The translations under genes and the position numbers were made by a program. From assembly GCA_965227645.1 (NCBI GenBank), contig OZ245773.1:1302001-1366000 (forward strand): a stretch of DNA of 64,000 nt, given 5' to 3'. This DNA comes from Flavimaribacter sp024343425. GTDB lineage: Bacteria; Pseudomonadota; Alphaproteobacteria; Rhizobiales; Rhizobiaceae. Each line of letters opens with the position of its first letter. Within the stretch, counting starts at the first letter, position 1. The notes below the pieces were generated by a model. That model worked only from the letters and a program-made list of their open reading frames with translations, searched no databases and had not been told where the DNA came from. Of this stretch, positions 8,048 through 17,522 are shown piece after piece.

Positions 8048-8881
8048 GTGTTGAGTCCATCCAAACCACTGGTTGATCTCAAGAACGCCGGGATCTATCG
8101 GTCCGGCAGATGGCTCGTTCGGGGCGTTGATCTGAGCGTCTCGCGCGGTGAAATCGTCACGCTTATCGGACCGAATGGCTCGGGAAAATCCACAACGGCC
8201 AGAATGGCGCTGGGACTTCTCAAACCGGACGAGGGGACATCGACCCAGGCCAAATCCTTGAAGATCGCCTATGTACCGCAAAAGATCGCCGTCGACTGGA
8301 CCCTGCCTCTGACTGTCGGGCGCTTCATGCGGTTGACCGAGACCCTGGATGATTCCGCCATGCGCGCCGCCCTGCAATCCACCGGGGTTCAGCATCTTGA
8401 GAAAGCGGAAGTCGGCGATCTGTCCGGCGGCGAGTTTCAACGCGTCATGATGGCGCGCGCGATTGCCCGCAAACCGGATTTTCTCGTTCTCGACGAGCCT
8501 GTCCAGGGCGTCGACTATTCCGGTGAAATCGAGCTTTACGAACTCATCGGCAAGATACGCGATACGCTTCAATGCGGCATTCTGCTGATTTCCCATGATC
8601 TTCACGTGGTCATGGCCGCGACCGATCAGGTCGTCTGCCTCAACGGACATGTTTGCTGCAAGGGAACGCCGCAAATCGTCGCCAGAAGCGACGAGTACCG
8701 CAAGCTGTTCGGCGAAAGGGCGTCTGCTCTGGCTCTCTATCAACACGATCACGACCATGAGCACCTGCCGGATGGAACCGTGCGCCATTCGGACGGGAGT
8801 GTTACCGACCATTGCCACCCCGACGACGGGCATCACCACGCCGGGGAAACAGAACAGGCCGAGGCGCACAATGCTGGATGA
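8048..8881 (+). CDS. znuC: Zinc ABC transporter ATP-binding protein ZnuC
   Basis: This 277-residue ABC ATPase powers ZnuB. Walker A reads GPNGSGKST (about residue 41), the signature LSGGEFQRVMMARAI, and Walker B FLVLDEPVQGVD, followed by the switch His in LISHDLHVV. The C-terminal 45 residues are His/Asp rich (HDHDHEH, HPDDGHHH), a zinc-sensing or zinc-buffering tail seen in many alphaproteobacterial ZnuC proteins. The start is GTG at 8048; an in-frame TTG follows at once. It overlaps znuB by 11 bp, so the two are translationally coupled. Confidence 0.94.
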   Translation: MLSPSKPLVDLKNAGIYRSGRWLVRGVDLSVSRGEIVTLIGPNGSGKSTTARMALGLLKPDEGTSTQAKSLKIAYVPQKIAVDWTLPLTVGRFMRLTETLDDSAMRAALQSTGVQHLEKAEVGDLSGGEFQRVMMARAIARKPDFLVLDEPVQGVDYSGEIELYELIGKIRDTLQCGILLISHDLHVVMAATDQVVCLNGHVCCKGTPQIVARSDEYRKLFGERASALALYQHDHDHEHLPDGTVRHSDGSVTDHCHPDDGHHHAGETEQAEAHNAG

Positions 8882-9686
8882 TTTCTTCGTTCGCGCCATT
8901 GTCGCTGGCATCGGCGTCGCCATCTTGGCTGCTCCGCTGGGTTGTTTCGTTGTCTGGCGCCGGCTCGCTTATTTCGGGGACACCTTGTCCCACGCCGCCC
9001 TTCTGGGCGTGGCCCTGGCCCTGTTTTTCCAGATTGACGTTGTGTTCGCCGTTTTCATTGTCTGTGCTCTGGTGGCGCTTGCGCTGGTCGCCTTGCAACA
9101 GCGTGCTTCCCTGTCATCTGATTCATTGCTCGGTCTGCTCGCCCATTCATCGCTGGCGCTCGGTCTGGTGGTTCTGGCTTTCATGACCTGGGTTCGCGTC
9201 GATCTCATGGGCCTGCTGTTCGGCGATATCCTGGCTGTTTCGAAAGCAGACATCGCTCTAATCTATGGCGGCGGGGTTGTCGTTCTTGCGATCCTGGCGT
9301 GGATTTGGCGGCCGCTGTTCGCATCGACCGTCAACCGGGAACTGGCGGCGGCCGAAGGCATGGCGCCGGAGAAAACCAATATTGTCTTCATGCTCCTTAT
9401 GGCGATCGTCATCGCGATTGCGATGAAAATCGTCGGAGTTCTGCTCATCACTGCGCTGTTGATCATTCCGGCTGCAACCGCCCGGCGCCTGGCCAACGGT
9501 CCGGAAGTCATGGCGGTATTGGCGGCGCTGACCGGAATCGCAGCTGTTATCCTCGGACTTTTCGGCTCGCTGCAATGGGACACGCCGTCCGGACCGTCTA
9601 TCGTGGTCGCCGCCATGCTGCTTTTCATCGTCAGCCTCACGCCGCTGTTTTCCGTTTTCGCCCGCAGGAAGGACATAGTCAAATGA
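8871..9686 (+). CDS. znuB: Zinc ABC transporter permease ZnuB
   Basis: This 271-residue inner-membrane protein of the ABC-3 family has about eight hydrophobic helices. It forms the zinc channel with ZnuC. The start MLDDFFVRAIVAG follows the family's usual N-terminus; the frame is open further upstream but that part overlaps znuC and is not family-like. Conserved features include WRRLAYFGDTLSHAALLGVAL near residue 27 and the coupling-helix region around EGMAPEKTN. The stop overlaps the zur start in ATGA at 9683-9686. Confidence 0.93.
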   Translation: MLDDFFVRAIVAGIGVAILAAPLGCFVVWRRLAYFGDTLSHAALLGVALALFFQIDVVFAVFIVCALVALALVALQQRASLSSDSLLGLLAHSSLALGLVVLAFMTWVRVDLMGLLFGDILAVSKADIALIYGGGVVVLAILAWIWRPLFASTVNRELAAAEGMAPEKTNIVFMLLMAIVIAIAMKIVGVLLITALLIIPAATARRLANGPEVMAVLAALTGIAAVILGLFGSLQWDTPSGPSIVVAAMLLFIVSLTPLFSVFARRKDIVK

Positions 9687-10090
9687 CTGCACCCGCCGAA
9701 GCACTGAAGCTCACCAAGAACCAGACCCTGGTTTACAGGACGCTGAAATCCGCTGAAGAACCCTTGAGCGCCTACTCGATCCTCGATCAATTGCGGGACG
9801 AGGGATTCCGGGCGCCGTTGCAGGTCTATCGCGCGCTCGAAAAGCTTATCGAGTTTGGACTGATCCATCGTCTGGAAAGCATCAATTCCTTTGTCGCCTG
9901 CCGCCATCCGGATTGCGGGACGCACGAAATGGCCGCCTTTGCGATTTGCGAGAGCTGCAACCGCGTCATCGAGATCAACGACGCGGCGATGGCCGGACAT
10001 CTCGCCAGTCTTGCGAGAAACAACGGCTTTTCGGTAAGCCATTCGACCATCGAGCTCCGCGGTCTGTGCGACGCCTGCAGGGTGCATTGA
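9683..10090 (+). CDS. zur: Zinc uptake regulator Zur (Fur family)
   Basis: This 135-residue zinc-responsive repressor is the third gene of the znuCB-zur unit. The N-terminal winged helix (residues 8-80) includes PLSAYSILDQLRDEGFRAPLQVYRAL. The dimer domain has two CxxC motifs (CESC and CDAC) for the structural zinc and the HxxxC-like CRHPDCGTHEM sensing region. Position next to zinc transport genes, rather than iron genes, supports Zur over Fur. It probably represses its own operon and znuA through the inverted repeat at 7909-7945. Confidence 0.93.
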   Translation: MTAPAEALKLTKNQTLVYRTLKSAEEPLSAYSILDQLRDEGFRAPLQVYRALEKLIEFGLIHRLESINSFVACRHPDCGTHEMAAFAICESCNRVIEINDAAMAGHLASLARNNGFSVSHSTIELRGLCDACRVH

Positions 10091-10181
10091 GGCATGTCCT
10101 TTTTCGCCTGATCTGCCGGAAAACGCGACCATTGAACCAAATCCGGATGGTCACGGAACCGATGACCTCGTTCCGGCGTTG

Positions 10182-10676
10182 ATGTTCTCAATCAGTCATT
10201 TGGGGGCCCGCAACGTGCAGGAATTCTATTCCAGGATATCGATTGTCTATTTTATCGTGGCCACGACGGTGCTCATGGCGCTGGCGTTCTTCCTTCTCGG
10301 AACGGCGCTGTGGGAAATGTGGCAGATCACGCAAGGCGCGGACGCCGCCAGCACGGCGCTTTCCAGCATAAGCCTTCTGATCATCGGCTTCGCGGTGATC
10401 GAAACCGCCAAATTCATCGCCGAGGAAGAGGTGCTTCGCAGCCGGGAGCTGCGATCGACCCGCGAATCGCGTCGCTCGATCACCAAATTCATCACCATCA
10501 TCGTGATCGCGGCCAGCCTGGAGGCGCTCGTCATGGTGTTCCAGGCGACGCGCGAAGGTATCCAGTTCGCGATTTACCCGGCCGCTCTGTTTCTGGCCGC
10601 GACCATGTCTCTGGTCAGTCTCGGCGTCTATCAATGGCTTTCCAGCCGGATCGTTGACGATCATGACGGGGATTAA
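10182..10676 (+). CDS. Conserved inner-membrane protein of unknown function
   Basis: This 164-residue protein has four likely membrane helices: about 20-45, 60-80, 105-125 and 133-153. Between helices 2 and 3 is a charged loop (EEEVLRSRELRSTRESRRS). It resembles small membrane proteins annotated only as hypothetical in alphaproteobacteria. The ATG at 10182 was chosen; a TTG directly precedes it. It lies 91 bp after zur and may be read with the zinc operon, although no zinc-ligand pattern is visible. It runs convergent to the SLC13 gene, 17 bp away. Confidence 0.6.
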   Translation: MFSISHLGARNVQEFYSRISIVYFIVATTVLMALAFFLLGTALWEMWQITQGADAASTALSSISLLIIGFAVIETAKFIAEEEVLRSRELRSTRESRRSITKFITIIVIAASLEALVMVFQATREGIQFAIYPAALFLAATMSLVSLGVYQWLSSRIVDDHDGD

Positions 10677-10693
10677 TCCTTTTTTCCCAGCCG

Positions 10694-12469
10694 TCAGAAC
10701 GGCCAGACGATCATGATCATCGGAACGGCGACGGCGATGACGATGATCTCCAGCGGCAGGCCCATGCGCCAGTAATCGCCGAAGGCGTAGCCGCCGGGCC
10801 CGAGGATCAGCGTATTGTTCTTGTGGCCGATCGGGGTGAGGAAGGCGCAGGAGGCGGCCACCGCCACCGCCATCAAAAACGGGTCCGGGCTTGCGCCGAG
10901 ACTTTCGGCGATGTCAACGGCGACGGGCGCGGCGATGACGGCCGTCGCGGTGTTGTTGAGCACGTCGGACAGGGTCATGGTCACCACCATCAGCAGCGTG
11001 AGCACCACCCAGGCCGGCGTTCCGGCGGCGACCGCGACCAGAGCGTTGGCGATCAGCTCCGTTCCGCCGGAGTTTTCCAGCGCTACGCCGAGCGGTATCA
11101 TGGACCCCAGAAGCACAACGACCGGCCACTCGATGTCGTCATAGACCTCGCGGAGCGGAATGATGTCGGTCAGAATGTAAATCACCACAACGGCGGCGAG
11201 CGCCACCGGTAGGTAGACGACGCCGAAGCTCGCGAGCGCCACGGCCGCGGCGAAGACGCCGGCGGCCAGTCCCGCCCGCCCGTGCTGGGTGACCTGCAGG
11301 CCGCGTTCGGCCAACGGCAGGGCGCCGATGCGGTTTGCGGCATCCTCGACCCGGCCCGCCGGTCCGATCAAAAGCAGAATGTCGCCGGCGGCGATCGGCT
11401 GTCGGCGCACCCGCTCGCGGAACCTCTTGCCGCGCCGGGATATGCCGAGCAGCGTCACGTTGTAGCGCCGGAGCAGGCGAACGTCGTCGGCGGAACGGCC
11501 CTGGATGCGGGAATCGCGCGGCACGACGACCTCGATGACCTTCAGGTCGGCGCCGGCCTCCTCGCGGTGCTTCTCCTCGCCGATAAACCCCAGCTTCAGC
11601 TGACCGACGAAGGAGTCGATCGCGTCCGGCGTGGCGTCGACGACGATCAGGTCGCCCTGCCTGATCTCCTCGCGCCTTGCAGCGCCGGGCAGCCGCCGGC
11701 CGTTTCGGACGAGGCCGAGGACGGCGACTTCCAAACCGGAGGCGTCCTCGTCGAGATCGGCGACCTTCTTTCCGATCGCCGGCGAGTCCTCCTTGACCAC
11801 CAGTTCCGCAACGTAGCCGTGCATGTCTTTCAGCTCGGAGGCGGCGTTCCGGTTCTTCACCGAGGCCGGCAGCAGGCGCCAGCCGATGGTGGCGACGAAG
11901 GCGACCCCGACGACGGCGCAGACGACACCGACCGGGGCGAAGTCGAACATCTGGAAACCCTCGCCGAATTCGCGTTGCCGGAAGGAGGCGATGATGATGT
12001 TGGGCGGAGTGCCGATCAAGGTGATGAGGCCGCCGAGAATGGTCGCGAAGGACAGCGGCATCAGGGTGATCGCCGGGCTGCGATTTGCGCGCGCCGCCGC
12101 CTGGATGTCGACGGGCATCAACAGGGCCAGCGCCGCGACATTGTTCATGAAGGCGGACATGACGGCGCCGATGCCGGCGAGCTTGAGGATGTGGCGGCCG
12201 ACGGACTGGCCGCCATGGGCGAGAAGCCGCATGACGAGGTCGATTGCGCCTGAATTGATCAGCCCGCGCGAGACGACGAGGACCAGCGCGACGATGATCG
12301 TCGCCGGATGCCCGAAGCCTGAAAAGGCGTCGTCCTTCGGCACCGCGCCAAAGACGACGGCGATCAAGAGGGCCGAGAACGCAACGACGTCGTAGCGAAA
12401 CCGGCCCCAGAGCATCAGGCCGAAGACGGCGACAAAAAGTGAGAACAGGAAGATCTGATCGGCTGTCAT
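10694..12469 (-). CDS. SLC13-family permease with two RCK_C (TrkA-C) domains
   Basis: This 591-residue inner-membrane transporter belongs to the ArsB/NhaD-SLC13 superfamily. Paired blocks of membrane helices (about 1-190 and 400-591) surround two cytoplasmic TrkA-C domains (about 205-290 and 295-375), which usually sense a nucleotide or ion. Typical features are GFGHPATIIVALVLVVSRG, the hairpin sequence LIGTPPNIII and the later LNNTATAVIAAPVA. Relatives carry sulfate, dicarboxylates or other anions; the substrate here is unknown. Its ATG overlaps the stop of the upstream hypothetical gene in an ATGA, so translation is coupled. Confidence 0.87.
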   Translation of the reverse strand: MTADQIFLFSLFVAVFGLMLWGRFRYDVVAFSALLIAVVFGAVPKDDAFSGFGHPATIIVALVLVVSRGLINSGAIDLVMRLLAHGGQSVGRHILKLAGIGAVMSAFMNNVAALALLMPVDIQAAARANRSPAITLMPLSFATILGGLITLIGTPPNIIIASFRQREFGEGFQMFDFAPVGVVCAVVGVAFVATIGWRLLPASVKNRNAASELKDMHGYVAELVVKEDSPAIGKKVADLDEDASGLEVAVLGLVRNGRRLPGAARREEIRQGDLIVVDATPDAIDSFVGQLKLGFIGEEKHREEAGADLKVIEVVVPRDSRIQGRSADDVRLLRRYNVTLLGISRRGKRFRERVRRQPIAAGDILLLIGPAGRVEDAANRIGALPLAERGLQVTQHGRAGLAAGVFAAAVALASFGVVYLPVALAAVVVIYILTDIIPLREVYDDIEWPVVVLLGSMIPLGVALENSGGTELIANALVAVAAGTPAWVVLTLLMVVTMTLSDVLNNTATAVIAAPVAVDIAESLGASPDPFLMAVAVAASCAFLTPIGHKNNTLILGPGGYAFGDYWRMGLPLEIIVIAVAVPMIMIVWPF

Positions 12470-13305
12470 TTGGGTGTTGTTTCTATGTGCAAACGAAAAT
12501 CATGACAACAGACCGCCCAATGCTGGCCGGGCGAAAGCCCGGAAAAGCGTTTCTCCTGTGGTAACGCGCTGACTGGGTGCGGGTTCCCGTGTGGAATTGA
12601 ATTGAGTTTTTGGTTCAAGCTATTGTAACGATTGTATAATGTTGGAAATTTGGCTGATCTGGCTTCGTTTCGGGAATTTGCTTTTTTCGGCGTTTTGGCA
12701 ATCTGGCCTTGTTTCGGGAAACCGGGATTCTCCGGTTCGTCGGGCGTGTCCGGCGGCGGGGTTTCGGCTTCATTGGGGCATTTGATCCAGGCGGCGAAGG
12801 CTTTCTTCCGCCGGGCGCGGGCCTCGTTGCGGTAGCGTCGGAGCAAGCGGTCGGGATCTTCCATCCGGCGCGCGGCGCGCGGGTCGAGGAGCGCGGTGAA
12901 CAGGCGCATCACCCTGCGGTCTTCAGACGGCGTGAGGGTTTCGCCGGCAAGCGCGCGCGTCATCAATTCCGCATCGTTGCAGTGGTCCGGATAGGGCGCG
13001 GCCATGTTTGCGCCGGCCTCGAAATCGCGGAGCGCGCGTTCGCAGGTCTCGAGCCGCGCCTCGGCTTCGGCGAGCGCCAGCGCGCGGAAGCTGCGCTCGT
13101 CGCAGGGGATGAAATCGGCAAGCGTCAGGTTGGGGCGGCCGAGGATGATGCGGAGCCACAGGCCGACGCGCGACCGCTCGGGCCGGGCGGTCGCGCCGTG
13201 CCGGCGCGCGTTGGCCGAAGCGGCGACCTTGCCGGCCGGTGTTCTGGGGCCAGTGCTCTTTTCGGCGTTCGCCCGGTTGCGCTGAACGATGTGCTCCGCC
13301 GTCAC
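12466..13305 (-). CDS. Hypothetical protein with N-terminal STGPRTPAGK motif
   Basis: This 279-residue soluble protein opens with RNRANAEKSTGPRTPAGK and NARRHGATA, a motif found in a scattered family of bacterial hypotheticals. Residues 60-190 are helical and Arg/Ala-rich. The last 90 residues are compositionally different (Pro/Asn/Lys-rich, then irregular) and read like a translated spacer, so the ancestral stop may have been lost. The ATGA overlap with the SLC13 start fits a coupled pair, but a frameshifted or read-through 3' end is also possible. No function is assigned. Confidence 0.5.
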   Translation of the reverse strand: MTAEHIVQRNRANAEKSTGPRTPAGKVAASANARRHGATARPERSRVGLWLRIILGRPNLTLADFIPCDERSFRALALAEAEARLETCERALRDFEAGANMAAPYPDHCNDAELMTRALAGETLTPSEDRRVMRLFTALLDPRAARRMEDPDRLLRRYRNEARARRKKAFAAWIKCPNEAETPPPDTPDEPENPGFPKQGQIAKTPKKANSRNEARSAKFPTLYNRYNSLNQKLNSIPHGNPHPVSALPQEKRFSGLSPGQHWAVCCHDFRLHIETTPK

Positions 13306-13587
13306 GGCGTGTCCTGATTGAGGTCGACGGCTTGTCGAAACAGGCTTTGAAAGCTGGAAACCACTCAGCCGCCCTTAGGTGATTTTCGGGTCCGTTTCAT
13401 AGCATAATCAGCTGGAATTTGCAAGGTATTGTTCCTGTTATGTTCTGGTGTGTGAGATAGGCAGTCGAGTCGGAATTGCATTCAGGTGATCAGAGTAGGG
13501 CAACAATAGATCGTCCAGCTTGAGAGATCGTTGCCGACTTTCCAGCACCACAGCGCCGGTTGCCTTTTTACTTCCTTGAGAAACACT

Positions 13588-15417
13588 TCAACCTGACACT
13601 CTCTGCAGAGGCTTCGTCAGGAAGCGCAGGACCTGATCGGGCTCCATCGGGCTGCTGATGTAGTAGCCCTGGATGACATGTCCGCCAACGCTGGCGATCG
13701 CGGCGGCTTGCTCTTTCGTCTCGACGCCCTCGACCACCGCTTCCAGCCCCAGGATTTCTGCAAGCTTTATCATGGCGTGAATGACCTCGATGGCTTCGGG
13801 TCTTTCGCCAACATCCTCGAGGAAGGACCGGTCGAGTTTCAGTTTCGTGACCGGCAACCGCTTCAGATAGTTGAAGTTCGAATAGCCCACCCCGAAATCG
13901 TCGAGCGCGATGCGGTGGCCGAGCGCGGCAAGCCTGTTCAGATTGTCCCGGGCGAGTGAGAATTCGTGCAGCAAAGCTGTCTCCGTAACCTCGAATTCCA
14001 CTCTGCAGGGTGAGATTTTTGATTGGGCGACAACGTTACAGATCCGGTCGATCGTGGCGGTCGAAAGGATATCCTGCGCTGAAAGATTGAAGGAAACAGT
14101 CAGGTCTTCAGGCCAGCAGCCTGCCGCCGCCAAAGCCTTGCCGAGCAGCACCGGCGTCAGCTTTCCCATCATGCCCGAACTTTCCGCGACCCGGAAGAAT
14201 ACGTTGGGAGTCATCTCGCCCAGAGACGAACTGTTCCAGCGTGCGAGCGCCTCAAAACCGTGTGTTTCGCCAGTAGTCAGATTGAATTGCGGCTGGAACA
14301 CAATCGAGAACTCCTCGTCGAGATTGCACGTCCGCAACGCCTGATCGATGTTGAAAAAATTCTTCATTTCGAGGGCTATCTGCTCGTTGAAGACGACCAC
14401 CTCGCCTCTCAGATTCTTTTTCGCATAGGCCAGGGCGAATTCAGCGCGCTCTATCACTCCCGAGGCCGTCATGGAGGGGTTCGCGCATACGAAAAAACCA
14501 CCGGAAAGGGAGAGACTCACAGAGTGCGACCCGAGATCGTATCGCCCCGCGAGCGACCTTTTCAGCAGCGCCGCAAACCCCTCCGGTTTCCCGACAATCG
14601 CCGGATCCGAACTGATGATGGCGAACTCGTCGCCACCCATTCTGGAGCAGAACGTGTCTTTTCCGGTTGCCGTCGTCAATTTCGAAGCGACCTGTTTGAT
14701 CAGGCTCGCGCCGGTCATGTGGCCAAAATTATCGTTGACGTGCTTGAACCCGTCCAGATTGAGGATCACCAGAGCGAATGGCCGCCGTCGTGCTTTCAGA
14801 TTGCCGAGACTGGCGTCGAGTTCGTGCAGCAAGCGCAGTCGGTTGGGAAGTCCCGTCAGGCTATCGGTGTCAGCCTGTCGTCGCGCGACCCGCTCCAGTT
14901 CTTCCGCTTTTTGCTGATGTTCCTGTGCGATCCTGCGGGAAGCAATCACCTGGAGCATCGCTTTTCTGAAAATCAACCACAGGCCGATGGAAGCAAATGC
15001 CACGCCGAAAGCCATGAAAGCCAGGACAAACATCTGATCCGGATGCTTTTGAACGATCTGAAACGCCATGGCGCCGAGCGCGATGGCGATGCTCAGCAGG
15101 ATCTGGCGCAGGCTGATGCCGACCGCCGCAAAGATCATGGTCATGACGACGAAGTAAACGAGCTTGTACGGATCGAAGGCCAGTTCCACGGCGATCCAGA
15201 CATTGACCATGATCGAGAGATTCGTGACGAAGCCCCAGGTCTCCAGGGTGCTGAAATCTCTCAGTCTGCGGCAATGCCAGTAGCCGTACCCGGCGAGGAC
15301 CGAAGCTGTGGCGGACGCAAGTCCGAGAAAAGCAAGCGTCACGCCGTCGCGGTACGAAAGATGGGCGACGGTCATCATCGCATAATAGATCGCCGTCGCA
15401 GCCATATAACTGCGCAC
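13588..15417 (-). CDS. Membrane-anchored GGDEF-EAL c-di-GMP protein
   Basis: This 609-residue protein has five or six N-terminal membrane helices (residues 1-150), a short coiled-coil linker (155-180), a GGDEF domain (MGGDEF at 260-265, TGLPNR near 188) and an EAL domain (EAL at 389-391, DDFGVGYSN near 517, EGVET near 575). Both catalytic signatures look intact, so it could make or break down c-di-GMP at the inner membrane. No RxxD inhibitory site was found with confidence. GTG at 15417 is the first start after an in-frame stop; ATG four codons later is possible. Confidence 0.9.
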   Translation of the reverse strand: MRSYMAATAIYYAMMTVAHLSYRDGVTLAFLGLASATASVLAGYGYWHCRRLRDFSTLETWGFVTNLSIMVNVWIAVELAFDPYKLVYFVVMTMIFAAVGISLRQILLSIAIALGAMAFQIVQKHPDQMFVLAFMAFGVAFASIGLWLIFRKAMLQVIASRRIAQEHQQKAEELERVARRQADTDSLTGLPNRLRLLHELDASLGNLKARRRPFALVILNLDGFKHVNDNFGHMTGASLIKQVASKLTTATGKDTFCSRMGGDEFAIISSDPAIVGKPEGFAALLKRSLAGRYDLGSHSVSLSLSGGFFVCANPSMTASGVIERAEFALAYAKKNLRGEVVVFNEQIALEMKNFFNIDQALRTCNLDEEFSIVFQPQFNLTTGETHGFEALARWNSSSLGEMTPNVFFRVAESSGMMGKLTPVLLGKALAAAGCWPEDLTVSFNLSAQDILSTATIDRICNVVAQSKISPCRVEFEVTETALLHEFSLARDNLNRLAALGHRIALDDFGVGYSNFNYLKRLPVTKLKLDRSFLEDVGERPEAIEVIHAMIKLAEILGLEAVVEGVETKEQAAAIASVGGHVIQGYYISSPMEPDQVLRFLTKPLQRVSG

Positions 15418-16163
15418 GATCGGCAGGTAGACCTCGGCGATTTCTATTGGCTTGACGTTTTTAATTGTATTACCCCATCTGGATCAGCGCTTAACGCTTC
15501 AACTAAATTTTTGTTCCAATGTTACTGAAAAAGACATCAGTATTTTCTGTCAGCTTTTTATTCACGGAGAATTTTATTGCCATTAATCTGAAGTAGCATA
15601 AGGACTTATCGCTTTTTCTCTAAGATAGTTGCTTGACCATTAAAAACGTCTCGCCCTGTGCTCCGTGCAAGGAGTGGGGATCGCCCGACACCGCTTGCCC
15701 GTATGCCGCAGAGTGGCCGCTCGTTTCCTGTAAATGAAATTCGGTTTGTTCAGTCGCCAAGCCTGTCTGGAGCGTCAAATCCGCCCCACTGTCTGTATTT
15801 CCGCTCAGGCCCGCCAAAGAGGGAGGAGCGGCGTTTTACAAGACGGCATTTTCGGCGTTCGCCGCCCGATATCACAGGAAATTCTGCTGTAAAATCACAA
15901 TAGAAGAAAACAGATCATATTCTGTAACGAATTTATAAGGTCGTCATGATTATTAGACATGTCCGATGCTTCTGGAGATCTTGGACGCAATGCGGTGCTA
16001 ATTGCAACTACTGAGAGTGGCGACAATCAGTTCTACATATGACGACAAATGATCAAGGGTCGAACGCCTCGTCCTCTTGTAAAAGGCCGTGCTGCGCTGT
16101 CCACAGGCGCTGTCGGCAATCCAGGATTATCGGCGACAACATGCATTATGAAGGACAATTTCC
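15418..16163. other. Gap of about 750 bp, no gene recognised
   Basis: This spacer, AT-rich at its left end, lies between the GGDEF-EAL gene and the rightward Ntn amidase. Short open frames exist on both strands, but none has family-like content or a good ribosome-binding site except the one that starts the next gene. It presumably holds both promoters. Confidence 0.5.
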
Positions 16164-17264
16164 ATGCAAAAAACAACGGATCTGAAACACAGGGGCGCTA
16201 CCATGCTCATGGCCGCCGCAACAGCCGCCATGGTTGCTATCCAGCCCGCCGCCGCCTGTACGAGCTTCCTGCTTCCAACCTCGGATGGAGAAAGCGTCTA
16301 CGGACGGACGATGGAATTCGGCTTCCAGCTGGATTCTGAAATGATGGTCGTGCCGCGCGGATTTTCCTTCACCAGCGTCGTGACGGACGGCAAAGGCATC
16401 GACTGGACCGGCAAATATGGCGTGGTCGGGCTGAACGCCTTCGACCTTCCGGAGGTGGTCGACGGGGTCAACGAAAAGGGTCTCGCCGGAGGCATTCTCT
16501 ATTTTCCGGGATACGCCGGTTACGCCGACGCAAAGGATATTGACGCAAAGAGCGGCCTTGCGCCCTGGGAAGTGCTGACCTGGGTTTTGACCCAGTATGC
16601 GACCGTCGCCGAGGTGAAAGCGGCGATCGCCGATATTTCCGTGGTGGGCGTCGTCGAATCCTCGCTCGGCATGGTTCCGCCGTTCCACTATGTTTTCCAT
16701 GACGAGAGCGGCGCGTCGCTGGTTGTCGAACCGGTGGACGGCAAGCTGAAGATCTACGACAACCCCGTTGGCGTGATGACCAACTCGCCGGGCTTTGACT
16801 GGCATCTGACCAACCTCAGCAACTATGTGAAGATATCGCCGGTCAACGTCGAATCGATGGAAATCTTCGGCGACAAGGTCGACAGCTTTGGCCAGGGATC
16901 CGGCCTTCTGGGCATTCCGGGCGACCCGACCCCGCCGTCGCGGTTCATCCGCGCGCTGGGCTATACGGCGTCGGCCGAGCGCGTGCCTTCCGGCATTGAG
17001 AGCGTGCGACTGGCCGAGCATATCATCAACAATTTCGATATCCCGATCGGCTTCGTGAAACCGGAAGACGCCAAGGAGTCCCCGGACTACACGCAGTGGT
17101 CGGCGATCGCGGACCTCAAGAACCGCATCTACTACGTGAAGAGCTACAAGGACCAGGTTCTGCGCAGCGTCGACCTGATGAGCTTCGACCTGGATGCGAA
17201 AGACGTCGTCAAGGCGCCGCTGACCCCGATGATGGAACCGCCGGCGCTGGCGTTTCCGAAGTAA
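16164..17264 (+). CDS. Secreted choloylglycine hydrolase-family (Ntn) amidase
   Basis: This 366-residue protein has a signal peptide (1-31, cleaved after AAA) that would expose Cys32, the expected N-terminal nucleophile. The motifs CTSFLLPTSDGESVYGRTMEF and the later VMTNSPGFDWHL fit the linear amide C-N hydrolase family (bile-salt hydrolase, penicillin V acylase). In free-living bacteria such periplasmic enzymes act on penicillin V or acyl-homoserine lactones; which applies here is unknown. AAGGA precedes the ATG. A GC-rich hairpin follows the gene. No obvious operon partner is present. Confidence 0.88.
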   Translation: MQKTTDLKHRGATMLMAAATAAMVAIQPAAACTSFLLPTSDGESVYGRTMEFGFQLDSEMMVVPRGFSFTSVVTDGKGIDWTGKYGVVGLNAFDLPEVVDGVNEKGLAGGILYFPGYAGYADAKDIDAKSGLAPWEVLTWVLTQYATVAEVKAAIADISVVGVVESSLGMVPPFHYVFHDESGASLVVEPVDGKLKIYDNPVGVMTNSPGFDWHLTNLSNYVKISPVNVESMEIFGDKVDSFGQGSGLLGIPGDPTPPSRFIRALGYTASAERVPSGIESVRLAEHIINNFDIPIGFVKPEDAKESPDYTQWSAIADLKNRIYYVKSYKDQVLRSVDLMSFDLDAKDVVKAPLTPMMEPPALAFPK

Positions 17265-17280
17265 GAGCGAGAACGGGGAA

Positions 17281-17312
17281 GGGCGCCTGCACCGGCGTCC
17301 TTTTCCGGTTTT
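17281..17312 (+). terminator. Candidate terminator after the Ntn amidase
   Basis: GGGCGCC (17281-17287) can pair with GGCGTCC (17294-17300) across a 6-base loop, with one G-U pair, followed by two T-rich stretches (TTTTCC, then GGTTTTG). It lies 17 bp after the stop codon. Confidence 0.5.
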
Positions 17313-17522
17313 GACGGAGTACGGAAAGCCGCTTTACCGGATTGCATGCCGGTCGCATCAAACCACTTCCGCAACTCCTGGCGAAAAGCTATAATTCAAC
17401 CCTGTCATGTCGCGCATGGTCGCCGCTGTCGCTTTCTGAAGCCGTTGGCGTGAAGCATGGGTTGACCTCATCCTGACCATTACAGCGTGATAGCGGACAG
17501 GCCTGCAACGGGAGGTCGGGTC

